NCBI RefSeq assembly: GCF_036013975.1
Contig: NZ_CP107904.1
Coordinates: 496,001-560,000 of the forward strand
Reading direction: 5' to 3'
Source of the DNA: Kitasatospora sp. NBC_00458
Lineage (GTDB): Bacteria; Actinomycetota; Actinomycetes; Streptomycetales; Streptomycetaceae
Length of the DNA stretch: 64,000 nt
The position numbers were made by a program, and so were the translations under genes. Below the pieces are notes generated by a model. It was given only the letters and a program-made list of their open reading frames with translations, was not told where the DNA came from and made no database searches. This document shows positions 1 to 9,700 of the stretch, piece by piece; within the stretch, counting starts at the first letter, position 1, and every line of letters starts with the position of its first letter.

Positions 1-551
1 GCGATCTCGGCCTGGGCGTAGGGCAGCCGGTGCCGCCTCGCCGCGGTCATGGCGCCCTCGGCCAGGAAGCCGTCCTGGTGCCGCACGCCGGCGGGGAGGA
101 GGTCCAGGACCGCGCTGTTGACGACGCATCCGTGGCCCGAGTCGTGCATCAGGAACACCTTGCGCCCGTGGCTGACGGTGTCCAGTTCGGCGGCGGTCAG
201 GTGGCGGCCCAGGGCCCGCTGGTCGTAGCCCATGACGTCGACCCAGTCGCCGGGCGCGCCCGTGCGCGAGGCCGCTCCGGCGACGACCGCGAGCACCTCC
301 TCGGCCCGCTCGCACGGGGCGACGCTCGGGGCGACCTGCTTCAGCCCGGTCCACGCCAGGTGGACGTGGGCGTCGATGAACCCGGGGAGCACGGTGGCGC
401 CCTGGAGGTCGACGACCTCGCGGGCGGGCAGCGAGGTCACGGCCTCGTCCAGGCCGACGATCCGGCCCCGCCAGATGCCCAGGTCGCGGGCGACCGGGTG
501 GTCCGGGTCCATGGTCACGATGGTGGCGTTCGTCAACCTCGAACACAGCAC
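1..551 (-). CDS. Amidohydrolase family 3 protein, N-terminal part (runs off left edge)
   Basis: Reading from a GTG at 551 gives 183 codons open to the window edge. The N-terminus has the beta-sandwich strands of metal-dependent amidohydrolases, then the motif LPGFIDAHVHL, whose two histidines are the usual metal ligands, and HDSGHGCVVNSAVL further on. This pattern is typical of YtcJ-like amidohydrolase family 3 enzymes, which hydrolyse amides or carbamates of unknown substrate. The start is uncertain because no good Shine-Dalgarno precedes the GTG; an internal ATG lies 13 codons in. The gene diverges from cchJ, and an iron box lies 40 bp upstream of its start, so it may be iron-controlled even though it is not a known part of siderophore assembly. 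Confidence 0.75.
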   Translation of the reverse strand, partial: MLCSRLTNATIVTMDPDHPVARDLGIWRGRIVGLDEAVTSLPAREVVDLQGATVLPGFIDAHVHLAWTGLKQVAPSVAPCERAEEVLAVVAGAASRTGAPGDWVDVMGYDQRALGRHLTAAELDTVSHGRKVFLMHDSGHGCVVNSAVLDLLPAGVRHQDGFLAEGAMTAARRHRLPYAQAEI

Positions 552-590
552 GGGGAGTCCGTCCGCAGGGAAGCGGGCCGAGCCGAACCC

Positions 591-609
591 TTAGGTTAGG
601 CTCTCCTTA
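591..609. promoter_or_regulatory. Iron box (DmdR/IdeR-type operator) between amidohydrolase and cchJ
   Basis: The 19-mer TTAGGTTAGGCTCTCCTTA matches the actinobacterial iron-repressor consensus TTAGGTTAGGCTCACCTAA at 16 of 19 positions. It lies between the divergent amidohydrolase and the cchJ leader ORF, so Fe2+-bound DmdR could repress both. This is a motif match only; binding was not tested. Confidence 0.8.
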
Positions 610-656
610 TCACAGGGACCCTAACGTTTCCCCTTCCCCCTCACAAGGAGGCAGCG

Positions 657-755
657 ATGCGTGCGACCGAACGGGCCCGCACCGGGGGCGGCCCGGGCGC
701 CGGACCCGGCGCGTTCCACCGGCTCCCGGGCGGCCGCCGGGGAGTGCGGGCATGA
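657..755 (+). CDS. Possible 32-residue leader ORF overlapping cchJ
   Basis: An ATG at 657 follows a strong AAGGAGG ribosome site at the right spacing. It opens a 32-codon frame whose TGA overlaps the cchJ ATG as ATGA. The predicted peptide is rich in Arg, Gly and Pro and resembles nothing I know; in particular it is not an MbtH protein. cchJ has only a modest ribosome site of its own (GGAG about 8 nt before its ATG), so this frame may exist to couple ribosomes into cchJ. Alternatively it marks a remnant of a longer upstream gene. Confidence 0.4.
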   Translation: MRATERARTGGGPGAGPGAFHRLPGGRRGVRA

Positions 756-1861
756 CCGGCGCGGCTCCCGGCTCCCCCGCCGGCCCGGGGAGTCCCTTCG
801 CCCGGTTCGGCCTGCCCGGCGCACCCGGCGGCGAGGAGTTCTGGGCGACGGCGGCTCCCCTCTCCGTGCCCTCCGGCGACGGCGGTTGGGTCGCCCTGTT
901 CCGGTGGCGCGGCGGCCCGGCGGTCGTCGAGTTCGAGAGCTGGTCGGAGCCGGTTCCGCTGGTCCGGTGGCGCGACACGGACTGCTGGTACGCCGAGGTG
1001 CGCATGCCCCCGCGGCTCCGGGTGACCTACCGGTTCCGCACGGGTGACGGCTCGTACGCCGACCCGCTCAACCCCGTCGGGGCCGGGGGCGAGCGCTCGA
1101 TCGCCGCCACCCCGGACGCCCCGCCCCAGCCGCACTGGCCGGCCGTCGGCGCCGACGACGTGCTGCCGCTGCCGCGCACCCGGGTCCGCTGGACCGGCGG
1201 GCGACTCGGCGGACGCCGCACCGTACGGGTCCACCCGGTGGCGGGCGGCGGGCCGGTGGTCCTGCTGCTCGACGGCGACGACTGGCTGCACCTGCACCCG
1301 GCGGTGACCGCGTTCGACGCGGCGGCGGCGGCCGGTGGGATGCCCCCGGTCACGCTGGTCTTCGTGCCCGCCAGGGACCGGGCCGCCGAGTTCGGGTGCC
1401 GGCCGGAGCTGTGGGAGGCGGTGCGGGACGAGCTGCTCCCGCTGGTCGCGGCCACCGGGGTACCGGCGGACCCCGGCCGGCTGGTGGTCGCCGGCCAGAG
1501 CCTCGGCGGGCTGAGCGCGGTGTACGCGGCGCTGGAGTTCCCGGAGCTGGTGTCCCGCGTCGCCTGCCAGTCGGGGTCGTTCTGGTGGACGCCGGAGGCC
1601 GCGGGCCTGCCGGACCCGCTGGGCGGCCCGGTCGGCGGCGCGATCGCCGCGCGGCTGCGGGAGCGGCCCGCCCCGGCGGGGCTGCGGATCGCCTTCGACC
1701 TCGGGGAGCACGAGACGCGGATGCGTCCGCACTGCGAGCTGGTCGAGTCCCTCGCCGGGAAGGCCGGTGCGACCGTGCGGAGTTCGAGGTCGGCGTCGGA
1801 CCACGACCGGGCGGGCTGGCGGCAGGCGCTGCTCAGGGACGTCGCCTGGGCGCTGGCCTGA
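752..1861 (+). CDS. cchJ: Siderophore esterase, CchJ-like
   Basis: This 369-residue enzyme of the Fes/IroD-type alpha/beta-hydrolase family is thought to hydrolyse ferric-siderophore or peptidyl esters. Residues about 20-130 form an N-terminal beta-sandwich as in enterochelin esterases. The hydrolase domain carries the nucleophile motif GQSLGG with Ser250, an acidic GEHE segment near 318-321 and a C-terminal DHD with His351, completing a plausible triad. In coelichelin clusters this gene has been proposed to release or trim the tetrapeptide, since the NRPS has no thioesterase domain; that role is inference. The ATG at 752 overlaps the leader ORF stop, and an iron box lies about 140 bp upstream. 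It converges on cchI across a strong hairpin. Confidence 0.85.
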   Translation: MTGAAPGSPAGPGSPFARFGLPGAPGGEEFWATAAPLSVPSGDGGWVALFRWRGGPAVVEFESWSEPVPLVRWRDTDCWYAEVRMPPRLRVTYRFRTGDGSYADPLNPVGAGGERSIAATPDAPPQPHWPAVGADDVLPLPRTRVRWTGGRLGGRRTVRVHPVAGGGPVVLLLDGDDWLHLHPAVTAFDAAAAAGGMPPVTLVFVPARDRAAEFGCRPELWEAVRDELLPLVAATGVPADPGRLVVAGQSLGGLSAVYAALEFPELVSRVACQSGSFWWTPEAAGLPDPLGGPVGGAIAARLRERPAPAGLRIAFDLGEHETRMRPHCELVESLAGKAGATVRSSRSASDHDRAGWRQALLRDVAWALA

Positions 1862-1916
1862 CGGGCAGGACGGGCAGGGCTGGGCGGGGCGGGGCTGGGC
1901 GGGGCGGGGCGGGGCG

Positions 1917-1955
1917 GGCGAAGGGGGCCGGGCGATCCGCCCGGCCCCCTTCGCC
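1917..1955. terminator. Strong hairpin between convergent cchJ and cchI
   Basis: A perfect 18-bp stem (GGCGAAGGGGGCCGGGCG and its complement) closes a 3-nt loop. It lies 55 bp after the cchJ stop and 46 bp after the cchI stop on the other strand, so it can act as a bidirectional terminator. GC-rich short repeats (GGCGGGGCTG type) precede it. Confidence 0.75.
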
Positions 1956-2001
1956 ACCCCGGTCACCGGTCACCGGCCCGCAGCACCCTCAGGTCACCGC
2001 G

Positions 2002-3705
2002 TCACCGCGTCACCGCGAGGCCGTACGCCGGGTCGGTGTCCAACAGCCCCCGGTGGGTGCCTTCCGCCGTGACCACGCCGCCGTCCAGGACGAGCACCCG
2101 GTCCGCGGCGTCCAGCAGGGCCGGACTGCTGGTGATCACCACGGTGGTGCGGCCCCGCCTCAGCTTCGCGATGTTGCGCGCGACGAGCTGCTCGGTGACG
2201 GCGTCCACGGCCGTCGTCGGGTCCCGCAGGACGAGCACGTCGGTGTCGGCGGCCAGCGCCCGGGCCAGCGACAGCCGCTGGCGCTGGCCCCCGGAGAGGT
2301 TCGAACCGCGGTCGCGGACCTCGTAGTCGAGTCCCTGCCGGTGCAGGGCCACGACATCGGTCAGCATGGACGCCTCCACCGCCTCGGGAACCAGCGGGCT
2401 CGTCCCCGAGGGGTCGATGTTCGAGCGGAGCGTGCCGGCGAAGATCTCCGCGTCGTAGGGGTTGACCAGGATCCGCTCGCGGAGCGACTCGACCGACAGC
2501 TCCGCGAACGGACGGCCGCCGACCCGCACCACTCCCCCGTAGGAGTCCGGCGGGACGGACACCGCGAAGACCGAGGCGAGGTCGGCCGCCACCCGCGGCT
2601 GGTAGGCCGCGATCGCCGTGAACTCACCGGCCGGGACATGGAACTTCAGCCCCTGCAGCGACCCGTACCGGACGCAGTCGACCTCCACGTCCCCGCCCGG
2701 GGCCGGGCTCTCCGGCCCCGGGGCCGCCGCCTGCGGGGCGGACAGCACCAGGGCCATCCGCTCCGCCGACGCGCGCGCCGTCATCACGTACTTCGGCATG
2801 TCGGAGAAGAGCCTGAGCGGCTCCATGATGAACTGCGCCAGGCCCACGGCCATGACGAGCGCCCCGATGCCGATCTGCCCGTCGAAGGCCAGCCAGCCGG
2901 CCGTCAGGGTCACCGAGGCCGCGAGGGTGGCGTTCAGTGCCAGCGCGGCGCCCGCGTAGGCGCCGTTCACCCGGGCCACGGTGACCGCCTGCTCCCTGGC
3001 CTCCGTGCTGACCTTCCGGTAGGACCGGAACGCCGCGTGGTTGCCGCCGAAGCCGTGCAGCGGGCGCAGGCCGGTGATCAGGTCGGCGACCTTCGCACCC
3101 GCGCGGGCCACCCGGGCCTGCTGCTCCTTGGTGCTGCTGCCGATCCGCCGGGACATCACGCTCAGGACCGAGAGGATGGCGACGGTCCCCGCCATGACCA
3201 GCAGCCCGAGCCACGGGTTCGCCGTGCCCAGCGCGACCGCCGCGACCAGCACCGCGACCGTGGAGCTGATCAGCATCGGCACCACCTCGACGATGTCGGC
3301 GGTCTGGTCGGCGTCCTCGGTGGCGATGGTGAGCACCTCCCCGGACTTGAGGCCGGTGTCCCGGGCCACCGGCTGGAGGCCGCAGGCCGCGACCCGCACC
3401 CGCCAGCGGTGGGCCTCGGTGGTGTTGGCCTTCTGCAGGATGCGCATGCCGAAGCGCCAGGACAGCGACACGGTCGTCATGATCGCGGCCAGGGCCGCGA
3501 CCGACAGGGCGAGCGCTCCCGGGCTCCGCTCCCGCATGGTGTGCTCGACGATCAGGCCGAGCGCGATCGGGAAGGCGGTCTCGCCGGCCTGGTAGAGGCC
3601 CATGAGGACGGTGCCCCAGGCCATGGCGCCGGTGTTGCGGCGGACGGCCGTCCGCAGGATGTCGGATCCCGGGCGGCGGGATCGCTGGGGGTCAGGAGTT
3701 GTCAT
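2002..3705 (-). CDS. cchI: ABC exporter half with degenerate ATP site (CchI-like)
   Basis: This 567-residue fused membrane-ATPase protein is expected to export the finished siderophore. Six membrane segments fill residues about 20-310, followed by a nucleotide-binding domain. The signature LSGGQRQR is intact near residue 472. The Walker A segment near 370 reads [12 protein letters not shown], without the GxxGxGK[S/T] loop, and Walker B ends LVLRDPT instead of LDEPT. It therefore cannot form a consensus ATP site alone. CchG has the opposite defects, which argues for a heterodimer. The ATG at 3705 overlaps the cchH stop by 14 bp, so the two are probably translationally coupled and share the iron box at 14807. 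Confidence 0.85.
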   Translation of the reverse strand: MTTPDPQRSRRPGSDILRTAVRRNTGAMAWGTVLMGLYQAGETAFPIALGLIVEHTMRERSPGALALSVAALAAIMTTVSLSWRFGMRILQKANTTEAHRWRVRVAACGLQPVARDTGLKSGEVLTIATEDADQTADIVEVVPMLISSTVAVLVAAVALGTANPWLGLLVMAGTVAILSVLSVMSRRIGSSTKEQQARVARAGAKVADLITGLRPLHGFGGNHAAFRSYRKVSTEAREQAVTVARVNGAYAGAALALNATLAASVTLTAGWLAFDGQIGIGALVMAVGLAQFIMEPLRLFSDMPKYVMTARASAERMALVLSAPQAAAPGPESPAPGGDVEVDCVRYGSLQGLKFHVPAGEFTAIAAYQPRVAADLASVFAVSVPPDSYGGVVRVGGRPFAELSVESLRERILVNPYDAEIFAGTLRSNIDPSGTSPLVPEAVEASMLTDVVALHRQGLDYEVRDRGSNLSGGQRQRLSLARALAADTDVLVLRDPTTAVDAVTEQLVARNIAKLRRGRTTVVITSSPALLDAADRVLVLDGGVVTAEGTHRGLLDTDPAYGLAVTR

Positions 3706-6700
3706 CGAGATGGCGGGCAATCGCTTCCGGGGTTCGCAGGGTGAGGAGGTCGCGGATCGTGATCACGGGGCCGAACTCCCGGCGCAGGAGTCCGACCAGG
3801 CGTACGGCCAGCATGGAGTGTCCCCCGAGGGACAGGAAGTCGCCCACCGCGCTCACCTCGTCGTCGTCCAGGTCCAGGGTCTCCGCGAAGTACTCGCAGA
3901 CCACGGCCTCGGTCTCGGTCTCCGGGCCGCGCTCACCCGAAGTGGTCAGCGCTCCCAGGGGTTTGGGCTCGGGGAGGGCCTTGGTGTCAGCCTTCCCGTT
4001 CACCGTCAGGGGGATGCCGTCGACCTGAGCGTAGTGCGTGGGCCGCAGGAAGTCCGGCAGCCCGGCGCCCACCTCGGCGGCGACCGCCGCCAGTTCGGCG
4101 CCGTCCAGCACGAGGTACGCGGCGAGCCGGTGGGCGCCGTCGGCCTGCGGGTCGGGCTGGGCGACCGCGGCGGCGAACCGCACCGCCGGGTGCGCGGTGA
4201 ACGCGGCCTCCACCTCGCCCGGTTCGACCCGGTGTCCGCGGATCTTGACCTGCTGGTCGGTGCGGCCGAGGTACGCCAGGTTGCCGTCGGGCCGCCGGAG
4301 CACGAGGTCGCCGGTCCGGTACATCCGCCCGCCGGGCTCGCCGAACGGGTTCGCCACGAACCGTTCCGCGGTCCGGGCCGGCTGCCCGAGGTAGCCCCGG
4401 GCGATGCCGACGCCCGAGACGTAGAGCTCGCCGGGGACGCCGTCCGGCAGCGGCCGCAGCCACGGGTCGAGCACGTACACCTCGGTGTTGTCGATGGCCA
4501 CGCCCACCACCGGGTCCTGGCACTCGAAGGTGCCGACGCCCAGCGTGTTGATGGTGTACTCGGTGGGTCCGTACAGGTTGTAGCCGACCGTCCCCGAGGT
4601 CCCGGCGAGCCGCCGCCACAGGGTCGGGGTGACCGCCTCGCCGCCCAGCAGGACCAGCGCGGGGCGCCGGTCCGGGTCGTCGAGGAGGCCCTCGGCCACC
4701 AGCTGCTGCGCGTACGTCGGGGTCACGTTGACGACGTCGATCCCGTGCTCGCGGCAGTACTCGACCAGGGCGGGCGCGTCGCGGCGCAGCTCCTCGTCGC
4801 AGACGTGCACCTCGTGGCCGTCGGCGAGCCAGAGCAGTTCCTCCCACGACATGTCGAAGGCGAAGGACACGGTGTGGGCGATCCGGAACGTCCGGTGGCC
4901 GTGCTGCGCCAGCACCGGTTCGAAGATCCGGCGCCGGTGGTTGACCAGCATGTTGGTGAGGCCCGCGTACTCGGTGACGACGCCCTTGGGCCTCCCGGTC
5001 GAGCCGGAGGTGTAGATCACGTACGCGGGGTGGCGCAGCCGCTGCGGGTCGCCGGGCGCGAAGGTGGTGAACGGCGCGGCGTCCGGCAGGGGGCCGTCCA
5101 CTTCGATCAGGTCGCCGGTCAGCCGCCGCGACACGGCGCCGACGGTGAGGACCACGTCCGGGCGGGCGTCCGCGACGATCGCGGCGATCCGCTCGTCCGG
5201 GTGGTCCAGCTCCAGCGGCACGTACGCGGCTCCGGTGCGCAGCACGGCGAACAGCGCCACGATCGAGTCCGGCGACCGCGGGACGGCGAGCCCCACGGTC
5301 CGTTCGGGGCCGATGCCGCGCGCGGCGAGCACGCCCGCCAGCGCGCGGCTGCGGTCCCGGAGTTCGGCGAAGGTCAGGCTGGTGCCGTGCGAGACGAGCG
5401 CCGTCCGCTCCGGGGTGCGGTCGGCCGCCAGGTCGAACCGGTCGACCACGGTGTCGGTGCCGATGCCGGTGCGGACGGCCGGCCCGGGCACCGGTCCGAG
5501 GCCCGGAAGCGCGCCCACCGGTCCGGTCGAGCCGGCGAGGCCGTCCAGCACGTCCAGGTAGTCGTCGAGGAGGCGGCGGGCCGCGGCGGCGTCGCCGTGG
5601 CGGTGCTCCAGCTTGACGGTGAGCCGGTCGCCGGGCGTGACGACCCAGGTGAACGGGTAGTGGGTGGAGTCGTCGGCCTGCACCGCGGTGATTCCGTGGC
5701 GGGCGTTCATCTCGGCGAACGCGTCCAGGTCCAGGAAGTTCTGGAGCACGAACAGGTTGTCGAACAGGGCGTCGTGGCCGCCGGCCCGCTGGATCTCGCC
5801 GAGCCCGAGGTGCTCGTGCTCCATGGCCTCGACCCTGGCCGCCTGGACCGCGGACAGGTAGTCCCGGACGGAGTCGCCCGGCCGGGCCCGCGTCCACATC
5901 GGCACGGTGTTGAGCAGCACGCCGACGACCTCGGACAGGCCCTCGCCCTCGCGGCCGGAGACGGTCACGCCGAACACCGCGTCGCTGCGGCCCGTGCGGG
6001 CGCCGAGGAGGAGTCCGAACGCGCCGGTCAGGACGGAGTTCAGGGTGACGCCGTGCGCCCTGGCCGCGTCCCGCAGCCGCTCCGACCGCTCGGCGGAGAG
6101 GGTGTGGACGAGCACCGGCGGCAGGCCCTCCGAGAGGGACGGCGCCGGGCCGGCGAGCAGGGTCGGGCCCGGGAGCCCGGCCAGGTGCTCCGCCCAGAAG
6201 CGCTCCGAGGCGGCAAGGTCCCTGGCGGCGAGCGCCCGGGCGTGGTCCTCGAAGCCGGGCGCGGCCGGGCGGGTGTCCGGCCGCTCGCCGGCGAGGACGG
6301 CCTCGTACGCGGCGAAGAGGTCGCGCAGCACGATCTCGCGGGACCAGCCGTCCCACAGCAGCAGGTGGTAGCTGAGGAGCAGTCCGTCGCGGCCGTCGGG
6401 CCGCCGGACCACGGTCAGCCGAACCAGTGGCGGCTCGGCCGGGTCGAAGCCCGTGGCGCGGTCCCGGGCGCGCAGGTCGTCCACCTCGGCGTCGGTGGAC
6501 AGTTCGACCGTGCGGACGCCGATCCGCCGGCCCGCCCCGAGCACCTGGACCGGGTCGCCGTCGTCGTCGGTGGAGAACCCCGCGCCGACGACGGGGTGCC
6601 TGGCCGTCACCGAGGCCATGGCCTCGGCCAGCGCGTCGGTGTCCAGCCGCCGGTCGAAGGCGAAGTAGCTCTGCGCGACGTAGTGCCCGGCCGGACCGGC

Positions 6701-9700
6701 CAGCTGGGCCTGGAAGTACAGGCCGCGCTGGAGCGGGGTGACCGGCGCCGTGCGTTCGGCCGCCTCGGCGGCGTCGGCGACGGCCTCCAGGGCGCGCAGC
6801 CAGTGGTCGGTGATCGCGTCGGGGATCTCCTCGGCGAGGGTGAAGACGGCGTGCAGGCTGCCGGTGGCCGCGTCGGTCCAGGCGTTGACCTCCACCGCGT
6901 ACGGGCTGCCCTGCTCGGCACCGGTGATGTGCGGGGCGCGGGACTCGTCGCCCCGGCCGAGGTAGTTGAACAGCACCTGGGGGCGGCCGGTCAGCAGCGG
7001 CGCCGTCTGCGGGTTGAGGTAGCGCAGCAGGCCGTAGCCGAGGTGCCCGGCCTCGTCGGGCTGCCGCTCGGCGAGTTCGCGGGCCGCCGCGACGGGGTCG
7101 GTGTGCGCGGTGAGCCGGACGGGCGCGATCGCGGTGAACCAGCCGACCGTGCGGGTGTAGTCGTGGTGCTCCGCCGCCGGGACCCGGCCGTGCCGTTCCA
7201 GGTCGACCGCGAGATCGGTGGGTACGGCCTGCACCTCGGTCAGGGCGGTGCGCAGGGCTCCGCAGAGCAGCTCGGTCAGCGCGACGCCGAGCGCGGCGGG
7301 CGCGGTGCGCGTCACCCGGTCGCTGGTGGCGGGCGCGAGGACCGCGGTGGTGTCGCGCAGCGCGCCGGGCGCGGGCAGCAGCGGGGGCGCCTGGAGGGTG
7401 TCGGCCCAGTGTCCGAGGTCGCCGGTGACGGTCTCGGTCTCGGTCTCGGTGGCGGTGGCGGTGGCGGTGGCGGTGGCGGTGGCGGCCCGCAGGGTGAGGG
7501 CCTCGGCGTACTCGGCGTAGGAGGTGGTGGCCGGTGCGAGGGGCTCCCCGCGCAGGGCGGCCGCCAGGTCGTCGAGCAGGATCAGCCAGGACACCGCGTC
7601 GACGGCGAGGTGGTGCACGGTGATCACCAGGGTGCCGGTCGCGGCGAGGCGGGTGAACGCGACGAGGTCCCCGGTCCCGGGGTCGAGCCGGCCGGCGGCC
7701 TCGTCGGCGGCGGCCGAGGGGTCGGCCGTGTCCGCGGTGACGACGGCGGCCGCGCGGGCGGGTCCGGTCCGCAGGGTCCACACCCCGTGCCCGGTGTCCA
7801 GCCGCATCCGCAGGGCCGGGTGGGCGGCCAGCAGCGCGGTCGCGGCGCGCTCGACGTCGGCGGGGGTGGTGCCCGCGGGCGGCTCCAGCGTCCGCGCCTG
7901 GGCGAACCGGGCGAGGGAGCCGCCCAGTTCCCGCCGGCGCAGCATGATCGGGGTGGGCGGGACGGGGCCGTCCGCGCGCCGCGCGGGGGCGGGGGCGGAC
8001 TGCGGGGGCTGCGGCGCACGGGTGGCGACGAGTTCGGCGAGGGCTCGCGGCGTCCGGCGCAGGAACACGTCGCGGGGTGCGATCCGCAGGCCGAGCGCCC
8101 TGGCCCGGTTGACCACGGTGATGGCGACGATGCTGTCGCCGCCGCCGACGAAGAAGTCGGTGTCGGCGTGCGTGCCGGGGTCGTTCAGGGTGTCGGCGAA
8201 GATGCCGACGAGCGAGGACAGCGCGGTGCCGGTGACGGCCGCCGGGGTGTCGTCCTGTGCGGCGCGGGCGATCAGGGCCCTGCGGTCCAGCTTGCCGTTG
8301 ACGGTCAGCGGCAGGGCGTCCACGCTCAGGAACCGGCCCGGCACCATGTGCGCGGGCAGCTTCGCGGCGAGGAGGGCGGCGGGGTCGCCGGACACCCGGC
8401 CCACGAGGTGGGCGACCAGGTGGTCGCCGGTGTCCGCGACGGTCACGGCGGCGTCGACCACGCCTTCGAGCTCCCGGAGCGCGGACTCGACCTCGCCGGG
8501 CTCGATGCGGAAGCCCTTGAGCTGGACCTGGTCGTCGGCCCGGCCGGTGAACTCCAGGCCGCCGTCGAGGCCGCGGCGGGCGAGGTCGCCGGTGTGGTAC
8601 ATCCGCTCGCCGGGCGCGCCGAACGGGTTCGCCACGAACCGGCCCGCGGTGAGGCCGGGCCGGCCCAGGTAGCCGAGGGACACCTGGTCGCCGGCCACGT
8701 AGATGGCCCCCACCCGGCCCGGCGGCACCGGCCGCAGCCGTTCGTCCAGCAGGTGGGCGACCAGGCCGGGGACGGGGCGGCCGACGGGGCTGGCGCCGCC
8801 GGCGAGGTCGCGGCCGGGGGCGAAGTCGTCGTCGTCCAGCACCCGGTGGGTCACGTGGACGGTGGTCTCGGTGATGCCGTACATGTTGACCAGCTCGGGC
8901 GAGGCGGTGCCGTGCCGCTCGACCCAGCCGCGCAGCCGCCCGAGGTCCAGCGCCTCGCCGCCGAAGATGACGCGGCGCAGGGCGGTGAGGGGTGCGCCGG
9001 CGTGCCGGTCGGCCTCGGCGAACCGGTGGAAGGCCGACGGGGTCTGGTTGAGCACGGTCACCCCGCGCTCGCGGACCAGCCGGTGGAAGTCCACCGGCGA
9101 GCGGGTCAGTCCGTAGTCCGGGACGAGCAGTTCGCCGCCGTGCACCAGCGCGCCCCACAGCTCCCAGACCGCGAAGTCGAAGGAGTAGGAGTGGAACTGG
9201 ACCCACACGTCGGACGGGCCGAAGTCCATCTCCGGCCGGGTGTTGGCGAGCAGCGCCACCACGCCGGAGTGCGGGACGACCACGCCCTTGGGCCTGCCGG
9301 TCGAGCCGGAGGTGTAGATCACGTACGCGGGGTCGTGCCAGTCCGCGGCGGGTACGGCGGCCTGCCCGGCGGCCTGCGCGGCGTCCTGCGCGGCGTCCTG
9401 CGGCGGTGCTTCGCCCTGCACGAGGACGCGGGCCCGGACCCCGGCGCGGTCCAGCAGCGCCGTGAAGCGCTCCCGCTGCCCCGGGCCGACGAGGACGACC
9501 TGCGGCGCGGCGTCGGCGAGGACGTACTCCAGCCGGTCGTCCGGGTAGGCGGTGTCCAGCGGTACGTACGCCCCGCCCGCGCTGACGACCGCGACCAGGG
9601 CGACGACCTGCTCGACGGTGCGCGGGACGGCGACGGCCACCAGTCGGCCCGGGCGGACTCCGGCCGCGCGCAGGGTGGCCGCCAACTCGTCTTTGGCCCG

